Source: Alloprevotella sp. Lung230
GTDB lineage: Bacteria > Bacteroidota > Bacteroidia > Bacteroidales > Bacteroidaceae
Assembly (NCBI RefSeq): GCF_014385435.1
Contig: NZ_JACSUD010000004.1
Location: 1 to 64,000, forward strand
Direction of reading: 5' to 3'
DNA: 64,000 nucleotides
Shown: one piece after another, positions 19,095-27,601 of the stretch
Layout of the letters: each line of letters starts with the position of its first letter
Position numbering within the stretch: position 1 is the stretch's first letter
Position numbers and translations under genes: made by a program
The notes under the pieces: generated by a model
Told to the model about the DNA's origin: nothing
Databases searched by the model: none
Seen by the model: the letters and a program-made list of their open reading frames with translations, nothing else

Positions 19095-20564
19095 TTATTT
19101 CTTAGAGGCAGCCGCCTTCTTGGGTTTAGAGGTCGATGTAGCTTTGGGAGCTGCAGCCTTGGCAGGAGCCGATTTCTTCACAACCGGTGCTTTCGTGGAA
19201 GCTGCTTTCTTCGGCGCGGCTTTTTTGGCCGGTGCGGTTTCGGTGGTTTTCTCCTTTTCGGAGTCAGGCGAGAGACGGCTGAGGAGGTTTTTGAGCTTTT
19301 CGATTTCCTTGTCCTTCATCGCCAATTCGTCCCCCTGGTTTTTGATGGTGGTGAGGAGCGAATTGAGTTCGTCGTTTTCAATCTCAAGCGGGTAGAGGTT
19401 GTTGACGCGAGTGATGAAGTCGCCGAGGATGTTCATGTAGTTGGTGAAGGCATCGTAGGGCGAGGAGTAGATGCCGCGGTAGCCACCATAGCTGTTGGCT
19501 TTGGTAGAGATGAAGCGTAGGTTGTTGGAGGCTTGGAGGTAGTCCCAGTCCTGCATGAGCTTCTTGTCGCGGGCAATGCGCACGCGATCGGCCACGGAAT
19601 AGAGTTTGTTGAGCGCCTCTTGCTGCATCACGTTGCCCAGCCAGGGGGAGAGGTCGCGCTCCTCGTCCACCCACGTGGTGGGATACTCCACATCGAGCGG
19701 AGCGACGGAGGGGATGTTGTCGCAAATCTCCGAAGGGGTTGAGAAGGTGATGCCCCGCTGCTTCAGTTGTTCGGGTAGCGCCTTGAAGAACTCAAGGATG
19801 TTGCTCGACAGCGGCTGGAACATGCCCAGAGCGCAGAGCTCCATAAAGAGGTTCACCACGGGTTCGTCGGCGGGCGTCTCGGCAATCCAGTTGGCATAAG
19901 TTTCGGCAAAGAGGGGATATTCGCTCCACGAACTGTCGTTGAAACGGTAGCTGATGTCCTCAGAGAGGGAGGGGTCGCGCAGCAACAATTTAAGTTTGGG
20001 ATTGCGGTTGCAGTGGTAGATGAAGTGTGGCGACTTCCAGCCCAATGAGTGTTTTGCCCCTTCGGCCAGCATGCCTTTGAAACCCATATCGGCCACCAAC
20101 TGCCCGATTTCGTCGGAGTACATCAGGCAGGAGTTGCGGAATACTTTGGGTTCTTTGCCAAATAGGCTCTTGATTTTTTTGGAAAGGCGCTTCACCTCAT
20201 CGACGAAGCATTCGGGGCTCTTGATGGAGGAGAAGCCGTGGCTGTAAGGTTCGGCCAAAAAATCGACACAGCCCGTCTGGTTGAGCTGGTCGAGAAGTTC
20301 GAGCACCTCGGGGCTGTACTGTTCCAGCAATTCGATGGCCGTGCCGGAGAGGGAGAAGGCGCACTTAAAATAGTCGCCGTAGCGGTGGGCCATCTCGATG
20401 AGGGCATTGAGGGCGGGGATGTAGCTGTTCTCGGCCGTCTCGGTGATGGAACGCTCGTTTTCGTAGTCGTCGTAATAGTAGTGGTCGGTGCCGATGTCGA
20501 AGAAACGATAGCGCTTGAGGTGGATGTTTTGGTGGATTTCGAAATATAGACAAACGGTTTTCAT
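19095..20564 (-). CDS. GH57-family alpha-glucan enzyme with histone-H1-like tail
   Basis: Residues 1-330 form a GH57-type barrel (CLYFEIHQNI; DFLAEPYSHGFSSI with the likely nucleophile region; FRNSCLMYSDEIGQ), followed by a helical domain and a short coiled coil (about 385-420). Family members act on alpha-glucans as amylases or branching-type enzymes. In Bacteroides this gene follows a GT4 synthase and a debranching enzyme, as here, which points to glycogen metabolism. Unusual is the C-terminal tail of about 65 residues (425-489), almost only Ala, Lys, Pro, Ser and Thr (APAKKAAPKK; KPKKAAASKK), like histone H1. No signal peptide, so cytoplasmic. Last gene of the operon. Confidence 0.88.
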   Translation of the reverse strand: MKTVCLYFEIHQNIHLKRYRFFDIGTDHYYYDDYENERSITETAENSYIPALNALIEMAHRYGDYFKCAFSLSGTAIELLEQYSPEVLELLDQLNQTGCVDFLAEPYSHGFSSIKSPECFVDEVKRLSKKIKSLFGKEPKVFRNSCLMYSDEIGQLVADMGFKGMLAEGAKHSLGWKSPHFIYHCNRNPKLKLLLRDPSLSEDISYRFNDSSWSEYPLFAETYANWIAETPADEPVVNLFMELCALGMFQPLSSNILEFFKALPEQLKQRGITFSTPSEICDNIPSVAPLDVEYPTTWVDEERDLSPWLGNVMQQEALNKLYSVADRVRIARDKKLMQDWDYLQASNNLRFISTKANSYGGYRGIYSSPYDAFTNYMNILGDFITRVNNLYPLEIENDELNSLLTTIKNQGDELAMKDKEIEKLKNLLSRLSPDSEKEKTTETAPAKKAAPKKAASTKAPVVKKSAPAKAAAPKATSTSKPKKAAASKK

Positions 20565-20618
20565 ATGGAGTCGATGTTTGGAAGATGGATGAAAGCAAAA
20601 GATGAACAGCAGCGAGGG

Positions 20619-21905
20619 TCAGCGGCGATAGAAATTGGCGATGGTCTCATCGTAGCAGCGGCGGATGCGGTGTCCCACTTTCTCCCACGTGATGGCATCG
20701 ACCTCCTTCTTGCCCTCCTCTTGGAGATAGCGATAGAGGCCCTCGTTGGTGCAGATGGAGTACATGGCATCGGCCATGGCCTCAATGTCCCAATAGTCGG
20801 TTTTGATACATTTGTCCAGGATTTCAGCGCAACCGCTCTGGTAGGAAATGATGGACGGCACGCCGCACTGCATGGCCTCGAGCGGGGAGATGCCGAAAGG
20901 TTCCGAGACGGAGGGCATGACGTAGACGTCGGAGTCGCGGAAGATCTCGTACACCTGCCTGCCTTTCATGAAACCAGGGAAGTGAAAACGGTCGGCGATG
21001 CCGCGCTGTGCTGCGAGGTCGATCATGGCTTCCATCATATCGCCCGAACCCGCAAAGCAGAAGCGGATGTTTCGTGTGCGTTTGAGTACGATAGCAGCGG
21101 CTTCGACAAAGTATTCCGGACCTTTCTGCATCGTGATGCGACCGAGGAAAGTGACCACTCTTTCCTTGCGCTCTTCGAGCGGCCGACGTTGGGCGATGAT
21201 GGCTCGGATGTCGGGGTCGAGGGGATAGACGGCGTTGTGCATGGCCACGCACTTGGCCGGGTCTTGGTGGTAGTGGTTGATGACGGTTTGGCGCGTGAGT
21301 TCGGAGACGCACATGATGCAGTCGGCATGGTCCATACCATCCTTTTCGATGCCATAGACGGTGGGGTTGACCTGCCCACGGGAGCGGTCGAAGTCGGTGG
21401 CATGGACGTGGATGACGAGCGGTTTTCCACTCACCTGCTTGGCGTGGATGCCGGCGGGATAAGTGAGCCAGTCGTGGGCGTGGATGATGTCGTATTGCTG
21501 TTGTCGGGCAATGACCCCGGCCACGATGGAGTAGTTGTTGATTTCTTCTTGAAGGTTTTGCGGATAGGTGCCGGAGAACTCGATGCAGCCCAGGTCGTTG
21601 ACCGTGCGGTAGGAGAAGTCGGCATAGATGTGGTCGCGCAGGGCATAGTATTGTTCGGGCGACATCTTTGTGCCGAGCCGCTCTTTGAGGTAGTTGTAGT
21701 CGACATCGCGCCACACGATGGGGGTTTCGCTCAGCCCGATGATGTTCATGAAACTCTTGTCCTCATCGCCCCAAGGCTTGGGGATGCAGAAGGTGATGTC
21801 CATGTCCGGTTGTTGTGCCAGCCCGGCCGTGATGCCATAGGAAGCTGTGCCCAATCCACCGAGGATGTGTGGGGGAAACTCCCATCCAAACATGAGTACT
21901 TTCAT
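20619..21905 (-). CDS. GT4-family glycosyltransferase (glycogen synthase-like)
   Basis: A 428-residue GT-B enzyme. The N terminus MFGWEFPPHILGGLGTASYG is the acceptor/nucleotide loop typical of starch/glycogen synthase-like GT4 or GT5 proteins. The C-terminal half has VVTFLGRITMQKGPEYFVEAA and the donor-site block MPSVSEPFGISPLEAMQCGVP with the E-x7-E pattern. It lies between the debranching enzyme (78 bp) and the GH57 gene (54 bp), all on the minus strand, matching a conserved Bacteroidetes trio. It probably extends alpha-glucan chains from a nucleotide sugar in the cytoplasm. Confidence 0.88.
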   Translation of the reverse strand: MKVLMFGWEFPPHILGGLGTASYGITAGLAQQPDMDITFCIPKPWGDEDKSFMNIIGLSETPIVWRDVDYNYLKERLGTKMSPEQYYALRDHIYADFSYRTVNDLGCIEFSGTYPQNLQEEINNYSIVAGVIARQQQYDIIHAHDWLTYPAGIHAKQVSGKPLVIHVHATDFDRSRGQVNPTVYGIEKDGMDHADCIMCVSELTRQTVINHYHQDPAKCVAMHNAVYPLDPDIRAIIAQRRPLEERKERVVTFLGRITMQKGPEYFVEAAAIVLKRTRNIRFCFAGSGDMMEAMIDLAAQRGIADRFHFPGFMKGRQVYEIFRDSDVYVMPSVSEPFGISPLEAMQCGVPSIISYQSGCAEILDKCIKTDYWDIEAMADAMYSICTNEGLYRYLQEEGKKEVDAITWEKVGHRIRRCYDETIANFYRR

Positions 21906-21983
21906 AGGAGATGTGTTTATTTTGAGTCGGGTCGTGAAGGAAGGGTCCGTGGGGTTCGGTGCTTCCTCACGAGAGGGAGGGGG

Positions 21984-23942
21984 TTAATCTTCGGTGTTTT
22001 GTTTTTCAAGCAGGCGGATGGCATGGAGGATACCTGCCACGTTCATGGCAAAGGAGATGGCACCGCGACCCGAGAAGCGGGGGTTGCCATCGAAGAGTTC
22101 GGGGATGGTGCCGATGCAGTGGTAGTAGAGTTCTTCCTCAAATCCGATGAGCTGCCGCTCGATGTAGTTGACACCGCTCATCTTGTAGACGCGCAGGTAG
22201 GCTTCGAGATAGAAGCCCATCAGCCACGGCCAGGCAGTGCCTTGGTGGTAAGCGTAGTCGCGCTGTTCCTGTCGTCCCACGTAGTAAGGATTGTAGCCTC
22301 CGCTCTTGGGCGAAAGCGAACGGATGCCTTTCGGAGTTTTGAGTTCTCGGGTGACGATGTCGAGCACGGCCTTGCGCTCTTTGAGCGTGAGGGGAGAGTA
22401 TTCGAGGGCGATGGCAAGAAGTTGGTTGGGGCGGACGTGATAGTCGCGGTTGTTGCCATCGACATAGTCCAGCAGGTAGCCATACTCGTTGAGGAAGGTC
22501 TGACGGAAGGATTGCTCAAAGAGTTTGCATTCCTCCTCGATGCGCTCGGCCACCACCAAGTTGGACTTCTCTCCGCTGTCGATGAGCATGTCGCGGAAGA
22601 AGCATTTGGCATTGTAGTAGAGCGCGTTGAACTCGACGATGTAGCCCGAACGCGGAATGATGGGGCGGCCATAGGCTTGGGAGTTCATCCAAGTGATGGC
22701 TTTGTCGCGGCCGTTGCTGTAGAGCAGTCCGTTGCTGTGAACGAATAGGTTGGGGTGCTTCCCCTCGAAGATGAACGACATCATCTTGCGCAACAGGTCG
22801 CCATACTTCTCAAAGCATTGCCGACGACCGACGTATTGGGCATATTGTTGGAGGCAATAGATGGCCCAAAGCAGGGTGTCGGGTTGATCCATCTCGTAGA
22901 TGCCCACGCGGGCGGGCTGTTCGTCCATGAAGTCGTTGAGCGCTTTGGCAGCGGTCTCCATGTATTTCTCAAACTGCGCCGTCTCGCCGATGGCCAGTGT
23001 CAAGCCGGGCATGGCGATGAAAGTGTCGCGTGCCCGAGGCTTGAACCAAGGATATCCGGCCACGATGTATTCCTCGCCTTTGAGTTGTTGGCGGAACTGG
23101 TGGGCAGCGTTGACCAAGCAGTGATAGAAAGAGTCGCGAGGGTCGTGTTTTTCGATTTCCTCGTCCAGGATGGGCTGGAAGGTGTCGCAAGCGCGCGCCC
23201 CTGTGGAGGCGGTGAAGATAATGCTTTCGCCCGGACGGATAGGCATCTCAAAGTAGCCTGGCACGAGGAGGTCTTCCGTCTCTCCATAGCCGCGTTCGCG
23301 CTCTTTGGGATAGTCCAAACCACGATACCAGTTGGGCTGGTGGTGATAGGCGCTTTCGGCAGAGTCGAGTTGCATGAAAAGGTCGGGGTAGCCTTCATAG
23401 AGGCGCATGCGGATGCCGTTTTCAACGGTGTCGTAGCTGGTGTCGGCCAGTCCGTTTTCGTGCGTCCACTGCCGCACACTGCGGAACGCCAGATAGGGGC
23501 GCAGGCGGAGCGTGGTGGGCGAGTGGGCTTCGAGCAGGGTGTAGCGTACAAAGAGGCGGTCGCGCTCGCTGCGGAACATCATCTCCTTCTTCAGCAGGAC
23601 GCCGCCGATGCGATAGATCCACGTGGGCACTTTCTCCCACTCAAAACTCTGAATGTATTTGTGTCCCTTCGGGCTATAGTTGTCGCCGACATATTTGTGC
23701 AACCCTAAGTTGAACTCGGCACCATGCTGGATGATGGTCTCGTCGAGCGAAGAGAGCAGCACGTGGTTTTCATCGTCCAGGTTTTCCACGGGCACCACCA
23801 GCAACCCGTGGTACTTGCGGATGTTGCAACCCACAAGGGTTGAGGAACAATATGCCCCCGACTTGTTGGTGAGCAAGAACTCCTTAGCGATGGCGTCTTG
23901 CAAGTTGGTCATTTGCGTTTTGTCGAATTTCAGAAAAGACAT
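21984..23942 (-). CDS. glycogen debranching enzyme (amylo-alpha-1,6-glucosidase)
   Basis: The start at 23942 (MSFLKFDKTQMTNL) was chosen over an upstream ATG at 24107 because this N terminus matches relatives and the -7 box at 24036-24043 would otherwise fall inside the gene. The N-terminal domain has TNKSGAYCSSTLVGCNIRKY and HGLLVVPV; the C-terminal alpha/alpha barrel has AGYPWFKPRARDTFIAMPGL and YHQGTAWPWLMGFYLEAYLR, the acid/base regions of the GDE family. The length of about 652 residues is normal. First gene of the glycogen operon. Confidence 0.92.
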   Translation of the reverse strand: MSFLKFDKTQMTNLQDAIAKEFLLTNKSGAYCSSTLVGCNIRKYHGLLVVPVENLDDENHVLLSSLDETIIQHGAEFNLGLHKYVGDNYSPKGHKYIQSFEWEKVPTWIYRIGGVLLKKEMMFRSERDRLFVRYTLLEAHSPTTLRLRPYLAFRSVRQWTHENGLADTSYDTVENGIRMRLYEGYPDLFMQLDSAESAYHHQPNWYRGLDYPKERERGYGETEDLLVPGYFEMPIRPGESIIFTASTGARACDTFQPILDEEIEKHDPRDSFYHCLVNAAHQFRQQLKGEEYIVAGYPWFKPRARDTFIAMPGLTLAIGETAQFEKYMETAAKALNDFMDEQPARVGIYEMDQPDTLLWAIYCLQQYAQYVGRRQCFEKYGDLLRKMMSFIFEGKHPNLFVHSNGLLYSNGRDKAITWMNSQAYGRPIIPRSGYIVEFNALYYNAKCFFRDMLIDSGEKSNLVVAERIEEECKLFEQSFRQTFLNEYGYLLDYVDGNNRDYHVRPNQLLAIALEYSPLTLKERKAVLDIVTRELKTPKGIRSLSPKSGGYNPYYVGRQEQRDYAYHQGTAWPWLMGFYLEAYLRVYKMSGVNYIERQLIGFEEELYYHCIGTIPELFDGNPRFSGRGAISFAMNVAGILHAIRLLEKQNTED

Positions 23943-24035
23943 AGACTTAATGGAGGGGATAAGGTGAATGAACAAGTGGTCGGCGCCTCGTGCAATGGTG
24001 CCCATCGCTGCCGAAAGCGCTTTGGTTTTCACCTC

Positions 24036-24043
24036 CAAAGTTA
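24036..24043 (-). promoter_or_regulatory. -7 box of the glycogen operon
   Basis: On the minus strand this reads TAACTTTG, the Bacteroidetes -7 consensus, 94 bp before the chosen debranching-enzyme start. No good -33 TTTG is seen. Confidence 0.5.
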
Positions 24044-24215
24044 AGTAAAAAAAAGAACGTAAGCGTGTTTTCCGAACAAAAAATGCGCTTTTTCTTTGAT
24101 TTTTCAATCTCCATGCATCAAAACCACCTCAAAATCCCCTTTTTGTAGTGTTTTTTTGCTCATTTCCACTAAAACTGAAAATCCGACTTTACAAAGAAAG
24201 CGGTTTGGTCACTAT

Positions 24216-24253
24216 ACAACGAGGGCGCATCGGGATGGATGCGCCCTCGTTGT
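24216..24253. terminator. perfect 16-bp stem hairpin after the aminotransferase operon
   Basis: ACAACGAGGGCGCATC at 24216-24231 pairs perfectly with 24238-24253 around a 6-base loop. It lies between the aspartate aminotransferase stop and the glycogen operon promoter. No long U-run follows, so the terminator role is inferred from position and stability. Confidence 0.55.
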
Positions 24254-24258
24254 TGGAT

Positions 24259-24375
24259 GATAAGTAGGTCTTCAATATCAATCTGTAGCTGTCTTCATCG
24301 TAAGATGTTCTCTACTTTGATATCCTCTTCGTTTCCCTCTTCCGCGATCTCGCCTTTACTCATCGGTCTGTACCC
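24259..24375 (+). repeat. dispersed intergenic element, family II, copy 2 (half element)
   Basis: GATAAGTAGGTCTTCA at the left end, TGTTCTCTACTTTGATA in the middle and TTCCGCGATCTCGCCTTTAC at the right align with the reverse complement of the right half of 50628-50823. The other half is absent. Confidence 0.6.
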
Positions 24376-24399
24376 GTTAGAGAGAAGAAAGGTGAGGCA

Positions 24400-25593
24400 T
24401 CAATCGTGCAGACGGGCACAAGCGGCCTTGATGCGCTGCATGGCCTCAACGATGTTTTCATCGCTCGTGGCATAGCTCAAACGATAGCAGTCGGGGTCAC
24501 CGAAGGAAGCGCCACCCACACCGGCCACATGTGCAGCTTCGAGCAGATAGAGTGCAAAGTCGTTGGAGTCGTGGATCGTGGTGGTGCCATCGGTCTTGCC
24601 GAAGAAACTGGAAATCTTCGGGAAGAGATAGAACGCGCCATCGGGGTTGTTGACTTCGAAACCGGGAATTTCACGTGCCAAGCGCACAATCAGTTCTTTG
24701 CGGCGCTCGAAGGCCAGACGCATCTCCTCGACAGGAGTTTGGTCGGCAGCGAAAGCAAAGGCCGCCGCCTTTTGTGAAATGGAGCAAGGGCCGGAGGTGT
24801 ACTGACCTTGGAGCTTGGAAATGCCTTTGGCCAACGCCAACGGAGCGGCTACGAAACCAATGCGCCATCCGGTCATGGCATAAGCCTTAGAAACGCCGTT
24901 GATGACGGCACAGCGGTCCTTCATCCCGGGGCAGGCGGCTATCGAGGCATGGGCACCAACGTAGTTGATGTGCTCATAGATTTCGTCGGCGATGACCACG
25001 ATGTCGGGATAGCGGCGCAACACTTCGGCCAAACCTTCCATCTCCTCGGCCGAATAGACGGCGCCGGTGGGGTTGGAGGGAGAACAGAGGATGAGGGCAC
25101 GTGTGCGGGGGGTGATGGCGGCTTCGAGCTGGGCAGGCGTCATCTTGAAATCTTGCTCAATGGGAGCAGACACGAACACCGGTTTGCCATCGGCCAGCAG
25201 CACCATGTCGGGATAGCTCACCCAATAGGGGGCGGGGATGATGACTTCATCACCGGGGTTGATGAGCGCCAAGAGGGTGTTGCACACGGCTTGCTTTGCG
25301 CCATTGCCCACCACGATTTGTGCAGGCGTATATTCGAGGCCGTTTTCGCAACGCAGTTTTTCGCAGATGGCTTCGCGCAGGTCGAGGTAACCGGGCACGG
25401 GGCTGTAGCGCGACCAGTTGTCGTCGATGGCCTGTTTGGCCGCTGTCTTAATAGCATCGGGCGTGTTGAAGTCGGGTTCGCCCACACTCATATTGATGAT
25501 GTCGACACCTTGCGCTTTGAGTTCGGCACTCTTCTGCGACATGGCCAGTGTGGCCGATGTGGCCAGGCGGTTGATGCGTTCTGAAAGTTGCAT
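24400..25593 (-). CDS. pyridoxal-phosphate aminotransferase, aspartate aminotransferase type
   Basis: A class I aminotransferase of 397 residues, the usual length. The PLP-binding lysine lies in INGVSKAYAMTGWRIGF (about residue 236). The substrate site includes SVGEPDFNTP, PAPYWVSYPDM, LCSPSNPTGAVY and a final RLSYATSDENI. This is the subgroup I aspartate (or aspartate/prephenate) aminotransferase that links oxaloacetate and glutamate metabolism. It is the last gene of an operon after the BI-1 gene (33 bp). Specificity for aspartate is by family resemblance. Confidence 0.92.
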   Translation of the reverse strand: MQLSERINRLATSATLAMSQKSAELKAQGVDIINMSVGEPDFNTPDAIKTAAKQAIDDNWSRYSPVPGYLDLREAICEKLRCENGLEYTPAQIVVGNGAKQAVCNTLLALINPGDEVIIPAPYWVSYPDMVLLADGKPVFVSAPIEQDFKMTPAQLEAAITPRTRALILCSPSNPTGAVYSAEEMEGLAEVLRRYPDIVVIADEIYEHINYVGAHASIAACPGMKDRCAVINGVSKAYAMTGWRIGFVAAPLALAKGISKLQGQYTSGPCSISQKAAAFAFAADQTPVEEMRLAFERRKELIVRLAREIPGFEVNNPDGAFYLFPKISSFFGKTDGTTTIHDSNDFALYLLEAAHVAGVGGASFGDPDCYRLSYATSDENIVEAMQRIKAACARLHD

Positions 25594-25626
25594 GAGATGA
25601 AAGGTTTGGAGGTAAAAGAATAGTTA

Positions 25627-26346
25627 CTATCGGCGGTTGCCCAAGAAGCGGAGCAGATAGAGGAAGAGGTTGATGAAGTCGAGGTAGAGGCTGAGACTGC
25701 CCAAGAGGGCGAGCTTCATGACGGTTTCGTCGCGACGGTCGCCAAACTGCACGAGCATATTCTTGATCTTCTGCGTGTCGTAGGCGGTGAGTCCCGAGAA
25801 GATGACAACGCCGGCATAGTTGCAAATCATGGCCACGCCGCTGTTGTGGAAGAAAGCATTGGCCACGGTGGCGATGATCAGACCGATGAGCGCCATATAG
25901 AAGAAGCGTCCGATGGCCGAAAGGTCGCGCTTCACAAGAAAACCGATGACGGCCATAGCGCCAAAGGTGCCGGCGGTGACAAAGAAAGTTTGGGCGATCG
26001 ACTCGGCGGTGTAGGCCAGGAAAAGGCTCGAAAGCGTGACGCCGTTGAGCAGGGCGTAGACGACAAACACGATGCCGGCCGTGGCAAACGACATCGACAT
26101 GATGCGTGCCGAGAGGTAAATCACCATACCGAGTTCGGCAAGTATGAGCATCCAGAAGATGGCGCGGTTGGCAAAGATGGCATAGACGATTTGCGGCTGC
26201 GTGGCGATGGTCATAGCGGTCAGGCCGGTCACGGCCAAGGCGAGTGCCATCCAGATGTAGACGCTGCGCATGAGGGAGGGGAAGGAGAGGCTGCGGTCGC
26301 GGCCGGGCGAAACGTAGCTGCGGTTGTAGTTGTCTTGTGGGAGCAT
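25627..26346 (-). CDS. Bax inhibitor-1/YccA family membrane protein
   Basis: After about 40 cytoplasmic residues come seven hydrophobic segments (for example YIWMALALAVTGLTAMT, FWMLILAELGMVIYLS and the C-terminal LYLDFINLFLYLLRFLG). The C-terminal FINLFLYLLR motif is diagnostic for BI-1/YccA proteins, membrane proteins thought to conduct Ca2+ or modulate membrane proteases. It sits 28 bp after ribBA and 33 bp before the aminotransferase gene on the same strand; its link to these metabolic genes is unclear. Confidence 0.92.
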   Translation of the reverse strand: MLPQDNYNRSYVSPGRDRSLSFPSLMRSVYIWMALALAVTGLTAMTIATQPQIVYAIFANRAIFWMLILAELGMVIYLSARIMSMSFATAGIVFVVYALLNGVTLSSLFLAYTAESIAQTFFVTAGTFGAMAVIGFLVKRDLSAIGRFFYMALIGLIIATVANAFFHNSGVAMICNYAGVVIFSGLTAYDTQKIKNMLVQFGDRRDETVMKLALLGSLSLYLDFINLFLYLLRFLGNRR

Positions 26347-26374
26347 AAGTGTAGGAGTTGGGGAGGGTTAGGGA

Positions 26375-27589
26375 TTATTTCTGAAAGTGAAGGTTGTGCG
26401 ACATTCGTTCCTTTTTGGTGCGGAGGTAGCGTTCGTTGTAGGGCGTGGGGGTGATCTCCATCGGCACGTTTTCGACGATTTCGAGGCCGTAGGCTTCCAA
26501 GCCGACCCGCTTCACGGGGTTGTTGGTGATGAGGCGGATTTTGGTGATACCGAGGCTGCGCAGGATTTGTGCACCCACGCCGTAGTCGCGCTCGTCGGGG
26601 TCGTAGCCCAGGTGGACGTTGGCATCGACCGTGTCATAGCCTTCCTCTTGGAGCTTATAGGCGGCCATCTTGGCCATGAGACCGATGCCGCGCCCTTCTT
26701 GGTTGAGGTAGAGGACAACGCCCTTGCCCTCCTTTTCGATGAGCTCCATCGAGCGGTGCAGTTGTGCCCCGCAGTCGCAACGCTGCGAACCGAAGATGTC
26801 GCCGGTCATGCAACTGGAATGCACGCGCACCAACACCGGTTCACCGGGTTGCCAGTCGCCCTTGAAGAGAACGATGTGTTCCTTGCCGTCGCTCTTCTGG
26901 CGGAAGGGGATGAGGCGGAAGTTACCGTGGTCGGTGGGCATAGACACTTCTTCGCCGCGCTCCACGAGGCTTTCTTCCTTCAAGCGGTAGGCGATGAGGT
27001 CCTTGATGGTGATGATGTTCAAACCTTCGCGCTTGGCAAACTCGATGAGCTGCGGCATACGCGCCATCGTACCGTCTTCGTTGAGGATTTCAATCAGACA
27101 GGCCACGGGTTGCAATCCCGACATACGTGCCAAATCGACAGCAGCTTCGGTGTGGCCGGCGCGGGCCAACACGCCGCGGTCTTGAGCATAGAGGGGGTTG
27201 ATGTGGCCGGGGCGGCCGAACCACTCGGGGCGCGCATCGGGGTCAGCCATGGCGCGCACGGTGGCCGCACGGTCGTGGGTCGAAACGCCGGTGGTGCACC
27301 CTTTGAGCAAATCGATGGTGACGGTGAAGGGGGTGCCGAGCACCGAGGTGTTGCTCTGCACCTGGTGCTCCAAGCCGAGCCGGCGGCAGCGCTCTTTGGA
27401 AAGCGGAGCGCACAGCACGCCGCGGCCGTAGCGGAGCATGTAGTTGATTTTTTCGGGAGTGATGAGTTCGGCGGCGGTGATGAGGTCGCCTTCGTTTTCG
27501 CGGTCTTCATCATCGACCACAACCACGAACTTCCCTTGACGGAAGTCTTCGAGGGCTTGTTCTATGGTGGCGAGTTGGAGTTGTTCCAT
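26375..27589 (-). CDS. ribBA: bifunctional DHBP synthase / GTP cyclohydrolase II (RibBA)
   Basis: Riboflavin biosynthesis, two entry enzymes fused. Residues 1-205 are 3,4-dihydroxy-2-butanone-4-phosphate synthase ([27 protein letters not shown]). Residues 210-400 are GTP cyclohydrolase II with the zinc cysteines in [20 protein letters not shown] and the catalytic region [13 protein letters not shown]. Both active-site sets look intact and the 404-residue length is normal. It follows the permease gene by 12 bp. No FMN riboswitch is visible there; expression probably comes from the promoter at 29575. Confidence 0.97.
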   Translation of the reverse strand: MEQLQLATIEQALEDFRQGKFVVVVDDEDRENEGDLITAAELITPEKINYMLRYGRGVLCAPLSKERCRRLGLEHQVQSNTSVLGTPFTVTIDLLKGCTTGVSTHDRAATVRAMADPDARPEWFGRPGHINPLYAQDRGVLARAGHTEAAVDLARMSGLQPVACLIEILNEDGTMARMPQLIEFAKREGLNIITIKDLIAYRLKEESLVERGEEVSMPTDHGNFRLIPFRQKSDGKEHIVLFKGDWQPGEPVLVRVHSSCMTGDIFGSQRCDCGAQLHRSMELIEKEGKGVVLYLNQEGRGIGLMAKMAAYKLQEEGYDTVDANVHLGYDPDERDYGVGAQILRSLGITKIRLITNNPVKRVGLEAYGLEIVENVPMEITPTPYNERYLRTKKERMSHNLHFQK

Positions 27590-27601
27590 AATGCTATGTT
27601 C

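Noticed and set aside
20565-22748. A 727-codon plus-strand frame over the glycosyltransferase and debranching enzyme genes, and similar long antisense frames over the LptF/G, DPP IV and peptidase genes
   Set aside because: The real genes on the other strand have complete motifs; the antisense products are low-complexity and unlike any protein family.
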